Below are positions 12,742 to 20,853 of a stretch of DNA of 60,772 bases, one piece after another. Numbering within the stretch: position 1 is the first letter of the stretch; every line of letters begins with the position of its first letter. This stretch comes from Gammaproteobacteria bacterium. Its GTDB lineage: Bacteria; Pseudomonadota; Gammaproteobacteria; Ga0077536. Both the position numbers and the translations under genes were made by a program. The stretch lies in NCBI GenBank assembly GCA_020849475.1, contig JADLGE010000061.1:1-60772 (forward strand). The letters run 5' to 3'. The notes below the pieces were generated by a model that searched no databases, was not told where the DNA came from, and was given only the letters and a program-made list of their open reading frames with translations.

Positions 12742-12761
12742 ACTTACCAGCCGGCTTATGT

Positions 12762-14120
12762 TCAAGTTGTCAGTATCCTTTCGAGATTAGCGTAGTCTTC
12801 CTGGATTCTTGAGTCGCTGGCCTTCAATTCCGCCACTTTGCGACAGGCGTGTATGACGGTCGTGTGGTCTCGGCCGCCAAATGCATCGCCAATCTCTGGC
12901 AGGCTATGGTTAGTCAATTCCTTGGACAAGGCCATCGCTACCTGCCGGGGTCGCGCAATTGAGCGCGTCCGACGTTTCGATAGCAGGTCAGCCACACGGA
13001 CCTTGTAGTACTCCGCGACCGTTTTCTGGATGTTGTCCATCGTGATCAGACGATCCTGCAACGCAAGCAGGTCGCGCAGCGCCTCTTTGGCAAATTCGAG
13101 CGTAATCGGATTACCAGTGAAATGCGCATTGGCAACGACCCGGTGCAACGCGCCTTCCAGTTCGCGAATATTCGAGCGGAAGCGTTTTCCGATGAAAAAC
13201 GCCACCTCGTGCGGCAGATCAACATTACTTTGCTGCGCTTTGCGCATCAGGATCGCGACACGGGTTTCCAATTCAGCAGGTTCGATAGCGACGGTCAAAC
13301 CCCAACCGAAGCGGGATTTCAACCGCTCTTCTACTCCGGAAACCTCCTTCGGGTAACGATCACAAGTCAATACGATCTGCTGCTGACCCTCCAATAAGGC
13401 ATTGAAAGTATGGAAGAATTCTTCCTGAGACCGCTCTTTGCCAGCGAAAAATTGGATGTCGTCAATCAGCAACGCGTCGACCGAACGGTAAAAACGCTTG
13501 AATTCATTAATAGCATTGTGCTGGAGCGCCTTCACCATATCGGCAACGAAACGCTCGGAATGCAAATACACCACCTGCGCCGACGGCTTTTGGGCGATGA
13601 TGAGATTGCCAACCGCATGCATGAGGTGGGTCTTACCAAGACCGACACCGCCACAAATAAACAGCGGATTGTAAGCTTTCCCATGGTTTTCAGCGACTTG
13701 TAAAGAAGCCGCGCGAGCCAGCTGGTTAGATTTCCCTTCGACGAAGCTCTCAAAAGTGAAATCAGCCTTGAGACTGCTGGCGCGCTTGATGGCAGGCTCA
13801 GATTTCTTCGCCGGCGTATCCATCGCTGGCCGCGGCGTTTGCGTTTGCACGGGTGCGGGCTCGGGTTTGGTCTGGCTGGCGCTGCCTATCCCCATGGACA
13901 CGTCTAAAGCCACTGCCCCGGACAACTGGTCCAGGATGGCCCGGATCCGGTTGCCATACTTATCCCGTATCCAGTCCAGCACGAAACGGTTCGGAGCCAG
14001 GATTTCCAATCCGTGCTCCAACTCAACCGCTTGTAAGGGGCGAATCCAGGTATTGAACTGCTGTGCAGTGAGTTCTCTTTCGAGTTGCACCAAGCACTGC
14101 TGCCAAATCGAATGCTGCAC
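12762..14120 (-). CDS. dnaA: Chromosomal replication initiator protein DnaA
   Basis: AAA+ initiator that binds DnaA boxes and opens oriC. I chose the GTG at 14120, giving 452 aa (E. coli 467) and the family-like start [23 protein letters not shown] 21 codons upstream (14183) is also in frame, but it lies upstream of a TATAAT that appears to be the promoter -10. Domains: N-terminal helicase-interaction domain (about 1-80), Pro-rich linker, AAA+ domain with Walker A GGVGLGKT (157-164) and Walker [11 protein letters not shown], and a C-terminal DNA-binding domain with [14 protein letters not shown]. Confidence 0.97.
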   Translation of the reverse strand: MQHSIWQQCLVQLERELTAQQFNTWIRPLQAVELEHGLEILAPNRFVLDWIRDKYGNRIRAILDQLSGAVALDVSMGIGSASQTKPEPAPVQTQTPRPAMDTPAKKSEPAIKRASSLKADFTFESFVEGKSNQLARAASLQVAENHGKAYNPLFICGGVGLGKTHLMHAVGNLIIAQKPSAQVVYLHSERFVADMVKALQHNAINEFKRFYRSVDALLIDDIQFFAGKERSQEEFFHTFNALLEGQQQIVLTCDRYPKEVSGVEERLKSRFGWGLTVAIEPAELETRVAILMRKAQQSNVDLPHEVAFFIGKRFRSNIRELEGALHRVVANAHFTGNPITLEFAKEALRDLLALQDRLITMDNIQKTVAEYYKVRVADLLSKRRTRSIARPRQVAMALSKELTNHSLPEIGDAFGGRDHTTVIHACRKVAELKASDSRIQEDYANLERILTT

Positions 14121-14165
14121 GTCTTTTTGCTTTTCTAGTGGATCGTACGGGTAGGGCCGAGCGGG

Positions 14166-14194
14166 ATTATACGCGTTCAGCAAGCTTATCCACA
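14166..14194 (-). promoter_or_regulatory. dnaA promoter with overlapping DnaA box
   Basis: On the minus strand a perfect -10 TATAAT lies at 14171-14166, 45 bp ahead of the GTG start of dnaA. The expected -35 position (about 14194-14189, TGTGGA) is weak and lies within a perfect DnaA box (plus-strand TTATCCACA at 14186-14194). This arrangement suggests autorepression of dnaA by DnaA, as known in other bacteria. Confidence 0.6.
14186..14194 (+). promoter_or_regulatory. DnaA box (TTATCCACA) at the dnaA promoter
   Basis: Perfect consensus DnaA box in the rpmH-dnaA gap, overlapping the predicted dnaA -35 region. It is the only clear box in this gap. Confidence 0.75.
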
Positions 14195-14228
14195 GGCTAA
14201 AACGGGCTCGGCGTAAAGCCCTGGAACA

Positions 14229-14257
14229 TTGACATAATTCCGCAGCTTACCTACCAT
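14229..14257 (+). promoter_or_regulatory. rpmH-rnpA promoter
   Basis: A perfect -35 TTGACA (14229-14234), a 17-bp spacer and a -10 TACCAT (14252-14257, four of six matches) point toward rpmH, whose ATG is at 14338. The leader would be about 75 nt. It is divergent from the dnaA promoter about 60 bp away. Confidence 0.65.
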
Positions 14258-14337
14258 CACGCGCCTTTCCAGCGCCCCGTCCGGACGCGAAACTCGAATC
14301 GCGCCGGCCGTCAACCAAATCAATCGATGGATTCAAG

Positions 14338-14472
14338 ATGAAAAGAACATTCCAACCCAGCCGGCTCAAGCGCGTCCGCAATCATGGTTTCCGCGCTCGC
14401 ATGAAAACCAAAGGCGGTCGGCGAGTTCTTAAGGCCCGCCGAGCACGTGGCCGGCTGCGATTGACTCCCTGA
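14338..14472 (+). CDS. rpmH: 50S ribosomal protein L34
   Basis: A 44-residue, highly basic protein beginning [19 protein letters not shown] and ending RLRLTP, the near-invariant L34 sequence. It is translated divergently from dnaA and immediately precedes rnpA, the usual arrangement. Its TGA stop overlaps a CTG in the rnpA frame (CTGA). Confidence 0.97.
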   Translation: MKRTFQPSRLKRVRNHGFRARMKTKGGRRVLKARRARGRLRLTP

Positions 14473-14879
14473 GTCCAGCGTCTGGCGGCAGCGATGCTGC
14501 CCCGACTTCGAGAAGCTTCCGGCCAAGGCAGCGCCTGCGCGCATCTGCGGACTTCACGGCCCTTCTCGAAGCCGGGTATCGTTACAACGACACGCGATTC
14601 GTCATCTACTACCGCCCCAACGCCCACACAGGCGCACGACTCGGATTGGCGGTAAGCAAGCGTGTTGCTCGTAAGGCGACCCGCCGCAATCAGCTCAAAC
14701 GGTTATTGCGTGAACTCTTCCGCGACCTGAGCCGGAACCTGCCTTCCCTGGATATCTTCGTGTTGCTCAAACCGCTCGCCGCGACGATAGATGGGGATGA
14801 GTTGCGTACCAGCGTTACACGCGCATTCGGCAAATTGAACATAAAGCCGCCGAATCCGTCCATGCCACGCAAACGATAA
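14469..14879 (+). CDS. rnpA: Ribonuclease P protein component, non-canonical or damaged start
   Basis: Protein subunit of RNase P, which processes tRNA 5' ends. The conserved body is clear: [14 protein letters not shown] near codon 15, [22 protein letters not shown] (the RNR-type motif) and a basic tail. The frame is open from 14433 but contains no ATG, GTG or TTG before a TTG at 14646, which is inside the conserved core. I give the CTG at 14469, which overlaps the rpmH stop as CTGA (136 aa). Alternatively one C is missing from CCCC at 14500-14503: adding it would join the ATG at 14494 to this frame and give [16 protein letters not shown]. Confidence 0.85.
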   Translation: MSPASGGSDAAPTSRSFRPRQRLRASADFTALLEAGYRYNDTRFVIYYRPNAHTGARLGLAVSKRVARKATRRNQLKRLLRELFRDLSRNLPSLDIFVLLKPLAATIDGDELRTSVTRAFGKLNIKPPNPSMPRKR

Positions 14880-14898
14880 AAAAGACTCCTCCGAAATC

Positions 14899-16536
14899 AT
14901 GGAACATCTACGCTTGCTGCTCATCGTGGCGCTGACTTTTACCGGCTTTCAACTTTGGGAAGCATGGCAAAAGGACTACGGACCCGCTCCAGTCGTAACC
15001 AGCCCCACCGACGCTCGTGCAGCGGCCGAAGGAGCACCCCCGCAATCGCCCGCCCCGACCAACACCGTCGCTCAAGCCACGGCAGTTCCCGACGATAACG
15101 CCCGCCCCGCGAGCGCTGCGGCCACCATAATCACCGCAAAGAGCGACCTCTTTGAACTCAAGATCTCGACCGCCGGCGGTACGCTTGAAAGCGTGAAGCT
15201 CCTTGGGTATCCGACCAGCAGCAACGCCGGCGCGCCGCCTGTCGAATTGCTTGGCACCGATGCTGACCGCGTATTTATTCAGGAAAGCGGTTTGACAGGA
15301 TCCGATGGCCTGCCGACCCACCACAGTATCTATAGCGCTGACGCCACATCGTATGCGTTGGCTGATGGCGCCGATAAAGTCGTCGTCCCCATGCGTTGGA
15401 CCACGCCCGCCGGGGTGACGGTGGAGAAGCGCATCATCCTCACACGTGGCAGCTACGCCATCACCATCGAACATGAAGTGCAGAACAACGGCGGCGAGTC
15501 CGTGCGCGCTCATCTCTATGAGCAACTCAAGCGCAACAACGAATCATCACGCCGTGGAATGGTTTACACGTTCACCGGGCCCGCACTGTCGACGCCTGAA
15601 AAGCGATTCGCCAAATTCAAATTCGACGATCTGAAAGACAAACCCATCGCCGTTTCTGCGGAAGGGGCATGGGTCGGCATCATCCAGCACTACTTCGTCA
15701 CCGCGCTCATTCCGCCCGCACAAGGCCCCTACAATTTCTATTCCAAGGTTCTCGACGACAGTCACTATCTCGTCGGCTTCCAAGGCCCGGAGATCAACGT
15801 CGCCCCAGCGGGCAAAGAGACTCTGACCAGTCGCGTGTACATCGGTCCGAAGCGTCACGACATCGTTTCCGACATTGCTCCGGGGCTTGAACTCAGTGTC
15901 GACTTCGGCTCGTTGTGGTTCATCGCCAAACCGCTGTTCATGACCTTGCGCGCGATACACGACGTTACCGGCAATTGGGGTTACGCCATCATCCTAGTGA
16001 CCTTGTTACTCAAACTGCTGTTCTTTCCGCTCTCAGCGGCAGGCTACCGCTCAATGGCTAACATGCGCCGCGTGCAGCCGCGCATGCTGGCTTTGCGCGA
16101 GCGTTTCGGCACCGATCGCGCGCAGCTCAATCAGGCCATGATGAAGCTGTACAAGGACGAGAAAATCAATCCTCTCGGCGGCTGCCTGCCGATCCTCATC
16201 CAAATCCCCGTATTCATCGCACTGTACTGGGTGCTGCTCGAAAGCGTAGAGATGCGCCAGGCGCCCTTCATATTGTGGGTGCACGATTTGTCGGAAAAAG
16301 ACCCCTTCTTCGTGCTGCCCTTGTTGATGGGCTTAAGCATGTGGGGCCAGCAAAAACTGAATCCCGCTCCGATTGACCCGATGCAGGCCAAAGTCATGCA
16401 GGTCATGCCTATCATGTTCACGGCTTTCTTCGCGTTTTTCCCGTCCGGCCTCGTGCTGTACTGGTTTGTGAACAACATGCTGTCCATTGCACAGCAGTGG
16501 CACATCACGCGCGCGATCGAGGCCAAAGGCGCCTGA
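14899..16536 (+). CDS. yidC: Membrane protein insertase YidC
   Basis: Inner-membrane insertase for Sec-dependent and independent proteins. The 545-residue protein has an N-terminal membrane anchor (about residues 4-20), a Pro/Ala-rich linker, a periplasmic beta-sandwich domain (about 60-330) and the conserved C-terminal helices, including YRSMANMRRVQPRM and INPLGGCLPILIQIPVFIALYW. It follows rnpA by only 19 bp; the yidD gene usually found between them is absent. No strong ribosome-binding site precedes the ATG. Confidence 0.97.
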   Translation: MEHLRLLLIVALTFTGFQLWEAWQKDYGPAPVVTSPTDARAAAEGAPPQSPAPTNTVAQATAVPDDNARPASAAATIITAKSDLFELKISTAGGTLESVKLLGYPTSSNAGAPPVELLGTDADRVFIQESGLTGSDGLPTHHSIYSADATSYALADGADKVVVPMRWTTPAGVTVEKRIILTRGSYAITIEHEVQNNGGESVRAHLYEQLKRNNESSRRGMVYTFTGPALSTPEKRFAKFKFDDLKDKPIAVSAEGAWVGIIQHYFVTALIPPAQGPYNFYSKVLDDSHYLVGFQGPEINVAPAGKETLTSRVYIGPKRHDIVSDIAPGLELSVDFGSLWFIAKPLFMTLRAIHDVTGNWGYAIILVTLLLKLLFFPLSAAGYRSMANMRRVQPRMLALRERFGTDRAQLNQAMMKLYKDEKINPLGGCLPILIQIPVFIALYWVLLESVEMRQAPFILWVHDLSEKDPFFVLPLLMGLSMWGQQKLNPAPIDPMQAKVMQVMPIMFTAFFAFFPSGLVLYWFVNNMLSIAQQWHITRAIEAKGA

Positions 16537-16547
16537 CGCCATCGCCC

Positions 16548-17900
16548 ATGACGGCGACTGAAACCATCGCCGCCATTGCCACGGCCCAGGGGCGCGGCGC
16601 CCTGGGCGTGGTGCGCGCCTCCGGGCCTGGCGTGCCGAGTCTGGTCGAGGCACTGACCGGAACCTTGCCTCCCGCCCGCCACGCCAGCTTCCGCGCTTTT
16701 CACAGCCCGGACGGCGAAATACTCGACGCCGGTTTGCTACTTTATTTTCCAGCACCGGCGTCCTACACCGGCGAACACGTGTGCGAACTTCACGGCCACG
16801 GCAACCCCGTGGTCCTGCAGGCTTTATTGCAAACAATGTGTAAGTTGGGCGCACGGTTGGCCCGGCCCGGGGAATTCTCCGAACGCGCATTTCGTCACGG
16901 CAAGCTCGACCTCGCACAGGCTGAAGCGGTCGCCGACCTGATTGAAAGCCGCTCCATTCGCGCGGCGCGTTCAGCCCTGCGCACGCTCAAAGGTGAGTTC
17001 TCCGCTCACATCCTTGCAATGGTTGAAAGCGTGACACGCTGTCGGGTCGCTTTCGAAGGCGCTATCGATTTTCCCGACGATATTCCCGGCGATGCCTTGG
17101 CCGCGGCCCAACACCCTCATATCGAACGGCTGCGCGACCAGCTTAAAGAACTGCTCGCTTCCGCTCACCATGGCGCAACGCTGAGCAGTGGCGCGACGGT
17201 TGCCATCGTCGGCGCGCCCAATGTCGGCAAGTCAACCTTGCTCAATCGTCTCGCGCGCGCGGACAAAGCCATCGTCAGCGCTGTGCCCGGCACCACCCGC
17301 GATGTCATTGAAGTCGATACTTTGATATGCGACGTACCCGTGCGCCTGTGTGACACTGCGGGCCTGCGTGACACCCACGACGTTATCGAACAGGAAGGCA
17401 TACGGCGCGCCAACGAGGTGATGAACTCCGCCGACCTCATCATCCTCATGACGGACCAGGCTGAACTACTGGCAGCGCCAGATCTGTTTGCCCGCCTCGG
17501 CCAAGCACAACCGGCAGACGCCCGTGTGCTCGTTGTGCACAACAAAATCGATGCCCACGGCTTGCAGCCGCAGCGCACCCGAGCTGACGATGCCGAGCAT
17601 CTGTTCGTTTCCGCCCGCGAAGGCCACGGTCTTGATTTGCTCACCGAAACTTTGGGTGATTTGCTTGGTATCGAGGCCACCAGCGAAAACGAATTCGTAG
17701 CGCGCGCGCGTCATATCGCCGCGCTCGAGCTCGCCCTCGGCGAACTCGCCCCGCTCGATCTCGACCTTGCCCGCAATGCACCGGAACTGACTGCCGAGGG
17801 ATTACGCCGCGCCGCCGATGCATTGCATTCCATCATCGGCGGCGGTGGCAGTGAAGCCCTGTTGGGCGAGATTTTCTCGCGCTTCTGCATCGGAAAATAA
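16548..17900 (+). CDS. mnmE: tRNA modification GTPase MnmE (TrmE)
   Basis: With MnmG it installs the 5-carboxymethylaminomethyl group on the wobble uridine of tRNAs. The family start MTATETIAAIATAQGRGALGVVR fixes the ATG at 16548 (450 aa). An N-terminal formyl-THF-binding domain precedes the G domain with GAPNVGKSTLLNRL, the TTRD switch motif, DTAGLRD and NKID. It ends in the invariant FCIGK with the catalytic cysteine. It starts 12 bp after yidC and its TAA shares one base with the next start. Confidence 0.97.
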   Translation: MTATETIAAIATAQGRGALGVVRASGPGVPSLVEALTGTLPPARHASFRAFHSPDGEILDAGLLLYFPAPASYTGEHVCELHGHGNPVVLQALLQTMCKLGARLARPGEFSERAFRHGKLDLAQAEAVADLIESRSIRAARSALRTLKGEFSAHILAMVESVTRCRVAFEGAIDFPDDIPGDALAAAQHPHIERLRDQLKELLASAHHGATLSSGATVAIVGAPNVGKSTLLNRLARADKAIVSAVPGTTRDVIEVDTLICDVPVRLCDTAGLRDTHDVIEQEGIRRANEVMNSADLIILMTDQAELLAAPDLFARLGQAQPADARVLVVHNKIDAHGLQPQRTRADDAEHLFVSAREGHGLDLLTETLGDLLGIEATSENEFVARARHIAALELALGELAPLDLDLARNAPELTAEGLRRAADALHSIIGGGGSEALLGEIFSRFCIGK

Positions 17901-18829
17901 TGCGCACCAACTCGCACGAGCCGCGCCGCCTGTTGGTAATCACCTTGAGCAATATCGGCGACGTGGTGATGACCACGCCGCTGTTCGAGGCCCTTGCGCT
18001 GGCCTATCCCAACACCCGTATCGACATTTTTGCTGACGCCCGCTCTGCATCCTTGCTGGCGTCCGCGCCCTACGCAGGCGAAATATTTCTGTATAACAAA
18101 CGCGCTGGATGGCGCGACCGCGCCGCGCTGCTGAAGGCACTGCGTCGTCGCCGTTATCTGGTCGTGGTCGATTTGCGCAGCCCCATCCTCGGTCGACTGC
18201 TGCGTGCGGATGTGTGCTTGCGCAAGCCTCATCAACGCATCGAAGGCTGTCATGCGGTCGAAGAGCATTTCGCCGCCTTGCGGCCTCTGCTCGCCGAGTT
18301 GGCTCCGCCGCCCTGCCGCCTTCACCTCACCCAGGACAACATCAACGCCGCCGCGCGGCTGCTCGACAGCTTGCCGGGACATCACTGGCTCGCGGTGGCG
18401 CCCGGCGCCAACTGGCCGGGCAAGAAGTGGCCGCGTGAACATTACCGCCAACTCCTGCACCTCGCCGCGCCACATTTCGACGGCGTGATGCTGCTTGGTT
18501 CAGCGCAGGACCGCGACGATATCGCCGCGCTGACAGGCACCTCTTTGCCCACCCTCAACACGGCCGGTCAAACCGATCTCGGCACGGCCGCCGCCTTGCT
18601 CGCGCGGGCGCGCGCATTTGTCGGCAACGACTCGGGTTTGGGGCACATGGCCGCCGCGATGAATACGCCGACTTTGACGGTTTTCGGCCCCGGTCAGCCG
18701 AATCGCTATCGCCCGTGGGGCGATCACGTGCGGACGGTGCTTGCACCGCAAGAAAACCTGGCCGCGCTCGCGCCCGCTATCGTATGGGCCGCGTTGCAGT
18801 CCCTGCTCGCGCAGACGAGCGCGCGCTGA
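17900..18829 (+). CDS. Glycosyltransferase family 9 (heptosyltransferase-like)
   Basis: A 309-residue GT-B enzyme resembling LPS heptosyltransferases. It begins RRLLVITLSNIGDVVMTTPLFEAL, the usual N-terminal Rossmann start, and has APGANWPGKKWP and the nucleotide-sugar site FVGNDSGLGHMAAAMNTPTLTVFGPG. Its ATG overlaps the mnmE stop by one base (TAATG), and its stop overlaps the next GT gene in the same way (TGATG), so mnmE and two transferases look like one transcript. The sugar added and the exact WaaF or WaaC role are not determined. Confidence 0.85.
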   Translation: MRTNSHEPRRLLVITLSNIGDVVMTTPLFEALALAYPNTRIDIFADARSASLLASAPYAGEIFLYNKRAGWRDRAALLKALRRRRYLVVVDLRSPILGRLLRADVCLRKPHQRIEGCHAVEEHFAALRPLLAELAPPPCRLHLTQDNINAAARLLDSLPGHHWLAVAPGANWPGKKWPREHYRQLLHLAAPHFDGVMLLGSAQDRDDIAALTGTSLPTLNTAGQTDLGTAAALLARARAFVGNDSGLGHMAAAMNTPTLTVFGPGQPNRYRPWGDHVRTVLAPQENLAALAPAIVWAALQSLLAQTSAR

Positions 18830-19887
18830 TGCGTATCGCGCACATCATGCTGGCGCGCGGCTTCGGTGGCGCCGAACGCTTTTTCGTAGACATCTCACGC
18901 GCTCTGGCAACACTCGGCCACGAGGTGCTGACGCTGGTCGATGCGCGAGGCGTCGCCCTGTCGCAGCTCAAAGGCCATGCGAACCTCGAATGCGTCGCGG
19001 TGCGTTGTCACGGCAACTGGGATGTCTTCGCGCGCCGCGCGCTACGCCATCATCTTGCCGCCTTCAAACCGGCCTTGGTGCAGGCTCATCTCGCTCGCGC
19101 CGCACTGTTGGGCGGTCATGCCGCGCACGCGCTGGGACTACCCACGGTCGCCAAAACCCATAACCTCGTCGACGCCAAGTACTACCGTGACATCGACGCG
19201 CTGGTGCCGACCACGGCGGCGCAAGCGGCGCATCTGCGCGCACAGGGCGTACCCGCCGCGCGTATCCACCCCATCCCCAATTTCTCCGCCCTGCAAGGCG
19301 TCGTCTCCGTCGCGTGCAACATGACGCGTCCCTGGATCATCAAAAGCGCTGGCAGGCTGGTGCCCAAGAAAGGCTACGCCGCGCTGCTCAGCGCCTTTGC
19401 GCGACTACGCGCCGAAGGCGTCGACGCCCGTCTCGTGATCGGTGGCGATGGTCCGGAAGCGACAAACCTCAAGACCCAGGCCGCGCAACTCGGCGTCGCC
19501 GAACACGTGAGTTTCTCAGGCTGGGTGAACGACATCGCGAGCTTTCTCGGTGACGCCCACGTATTCGCGCTGCCGTCCCATGACGAGCCCTTCGGCATCG
19601 TGGTGCTGGAAGCCATGGCGTGCGGCGTGCCGATAGTCACGACGCCCACGGTCGGTCCGCGCGAGATCCTCGATGACACCAGCGCGTGCTTCGCGGCCCG
19701 CGATGACGCCGATGCCTTGCGCGCCGCGCTGGCTGAAGCATTGGGCGATTACGACCATTCGCTGACAAGGGCCGCGCAGGCGCTGACGCGCTTTCGCCAG
19801 TTCTACAGCGCCGAAGTGGTGGTCTCGCGTTATCTCGATTTATACGCTGCGCTCATCGCCGAGAACGCCCGCGGCCAGCAAGCGTGA
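18829..19887 (+). CDS. Glycosyltransferase family 4
   Basis: A 352-residue retaining GT-B enzyme starting MRIAHIMLARGFGGAERFF; the ATG sharing a base with the previous stop was preferred over an upstream in-frame start. The C-terminal domain has KKGYAALLSAFARLR, VIGGDGPE and the E-x7-E motif EPFGIVVLEAMACGVPIV. Probably an LPS-core or related glycan transferase, from its neighbours. Its 3' end overlaps the convergent GT9 gene by 48 bp. Confidence 0.85.
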   Translation: MRIAHIMLARGFGGAERFFVDISRALATLGHEVLTLVDARGVALSQLKGHANLECVAVRCHGNWDVFARRALRHHLAAFKPALVQAHLARAALLGGHAAHALGLPTVAKTHNLVDAKYYRDIDALVPTTAAQAAHLRAQGVPAARIHPIPNFSALQGVVSVACNMTRPWIIKSAGRLVPKKGYAALLSAFARLRAEGVDARLVIGGDGPEATNLKTQAAQLGVAEHVSFSGWVNDIASFLGDAHVFALPSHDEPFGIVVLEAMACGVPIVTTPTVGPREILDDTSACFAARDDADALRAALAEALGDYDHSLTRAAQALTRFRQFYSAEVVVSRYLDLYAALIAENARGQQA

Positions 19888-20823
19888 CCACACCGCGTCG
19901 ACGCTGAGCGCGGCGAGACAGTCAGCGCTGCGCTGCCCTGCGTAACGCGGGTCGTGATCAACGCAGGCGATCACGTGCCCGGCTTGCCCAAGCGCATGAT
20001 TGCGTCGCCAATCGCTCGGCCCGAACAAGCCGAAAACCGGAATGCCGGCGGCTGACAACACGTGCATCGGTCCGGAATCGTTGGTTACGGCGCAACGCGC
20101 AAACCGGCCGAGCTCGGCCAACTCCGGTATCGAAAATACACCGGTGGCATCCACCCCGCCGACACGGGCAAACGCTTCGTTGCGCGCCCTGTCGGGCTCT
20201 GCACCCAGCCACACCACCTCCATGCCATCCTTGAGCAAGCACGCGGCAAGCGCTGAGAAGTGCGGCCAGATCTTCTCGGGGCGCGTGGGGCTGGCGCCCG
20301 CATGCAGCAGCACCGGCCGCGCGTCCACGGCAAAATGCGCGGCACACCATCTCGCCACTTTCTCGCGTGCGCTGTCATTGCACGGCAAGAGCGGACGCGT
20401 GCCGACCTCCTGGATGCCGGCGCTTGCCAGCACCGCGCGCATACGCTCGAAGATATGGCTCTGGCCGCGCCAGGCCTCGTCGGGATGGTGCGTGTAGGGA
20501 AAGCGATTATGGTTGCCGACGCGCTCGCGCGTGCCGGACAATGCGCACCACAGCGCAGTGCGGTCATTGGCCTGCAGGTCGTAGATGCGATCGAAACGCA
20601 TGGCGCGCAGCCAGCGCAGCACGGCGATATTGTTATGCCAGCCGCGGCGCGCAAAGCTTGTCACCCGGTAGCGCGGCCAGTCGGCGAACAAGGGTGCAAA
20701 CGCAGGCGTGGTCAGCAGGGTGAGTTCAGCGTCGACATGGTGGCGGGCGATGGCATCGAGCAAGGGTGTCGCCATCACTACGTCACCGAGCGCACCGAGC
20801 TTGATCACCAGCACCTTGCTCAC
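19840..20823 (-). CDS. Glycosyltransferase family 9 (heptosyltransferase-like), second copy
   Basis: A 327-residue protein starting VSKVLVIKLGALGDVVMATPL from a GTG at 20823 with AGAGG eight bases upstream; longer in-frame starts (20889, 20985) would overlap the divergent sulfotransferase gene. It has the GT9 motif CAVTNDSGPMHVLSAAGIPVFGLFGP. Although the same family as the gene at 17900, it is on the opposite strand with only loose similarity, so not a recent duplicate. Likely acts in LPS core assembly; acceptor unknown. Confidence 0.82.
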   Translation of the reverse strand: MSKVLVIKLGALGDVVMATPLLDAIARHHVDAELTLLTTPAFAPLFADWPRYRVTSFARRGWHNNIAVLRWLRAMRFDRIYDLQANDRTALWCALSGTRERVGNHNRFPYTHHPDEAWRGQSHIFERMRAVLASAGIQEVGTRPLLPCNDSAREKVARWCAAHFAVDARPVLLHAGASPTRPEKIWPHFSALAACLLKDGMEVVWLGAEPDRARNEAFARVGGVDATGVFSIPELAELGRFARCAVTNDSGPMHVLSAAGIPVFGLFGPSDWRRNHALGQAGHVIACVDHDPRYAGQRSADCLAALSVDAVWSRLLAAGVLGDERSV

Positions 20824-20853
20824 CCGGTCAGCCTCTGTTTCAGCATCTTGCTC

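Larger units (their letters stand above)
12584..12761. other. Predicted chromosomal replication origin (oriC) in the dnaA-dnaN gap
   Basis: This 178-bp gap is strikingly AT-rich between about 12611 and 12665 in an otherwise GC-rich window, a candidate DNA-unwinding element. It holds two consensus DnaA boxes, and an odd-centred palindrome GGATAAA-A-TTTATCC at 12617-12631 whose arms resemble DnaA-box halves. Location next to dnaA and dnaN fits a chromosome origin. Many gammaproteobacteria instead use the rpmH-dnaA gap, which here holds only one box. Origin function is inferred, not shown. Confidence 0.6.

Noticed and set aside
14121..14183. 21-codon N-terminal extension of dnaA from a TTG
   Set aside because: It overlaps the probable -10 TATAAT and has no homology to DnaA N-termini that I recall; the GTG at 14120 fits better.
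14494..14658. Short ATG-initiated frame at 14494 starting [12 protein letters not shown]
   Set aside because: As read it runs out of frame with rnpA and ends soon after. I mention it only as the possible true rnpA start if a base is missing.
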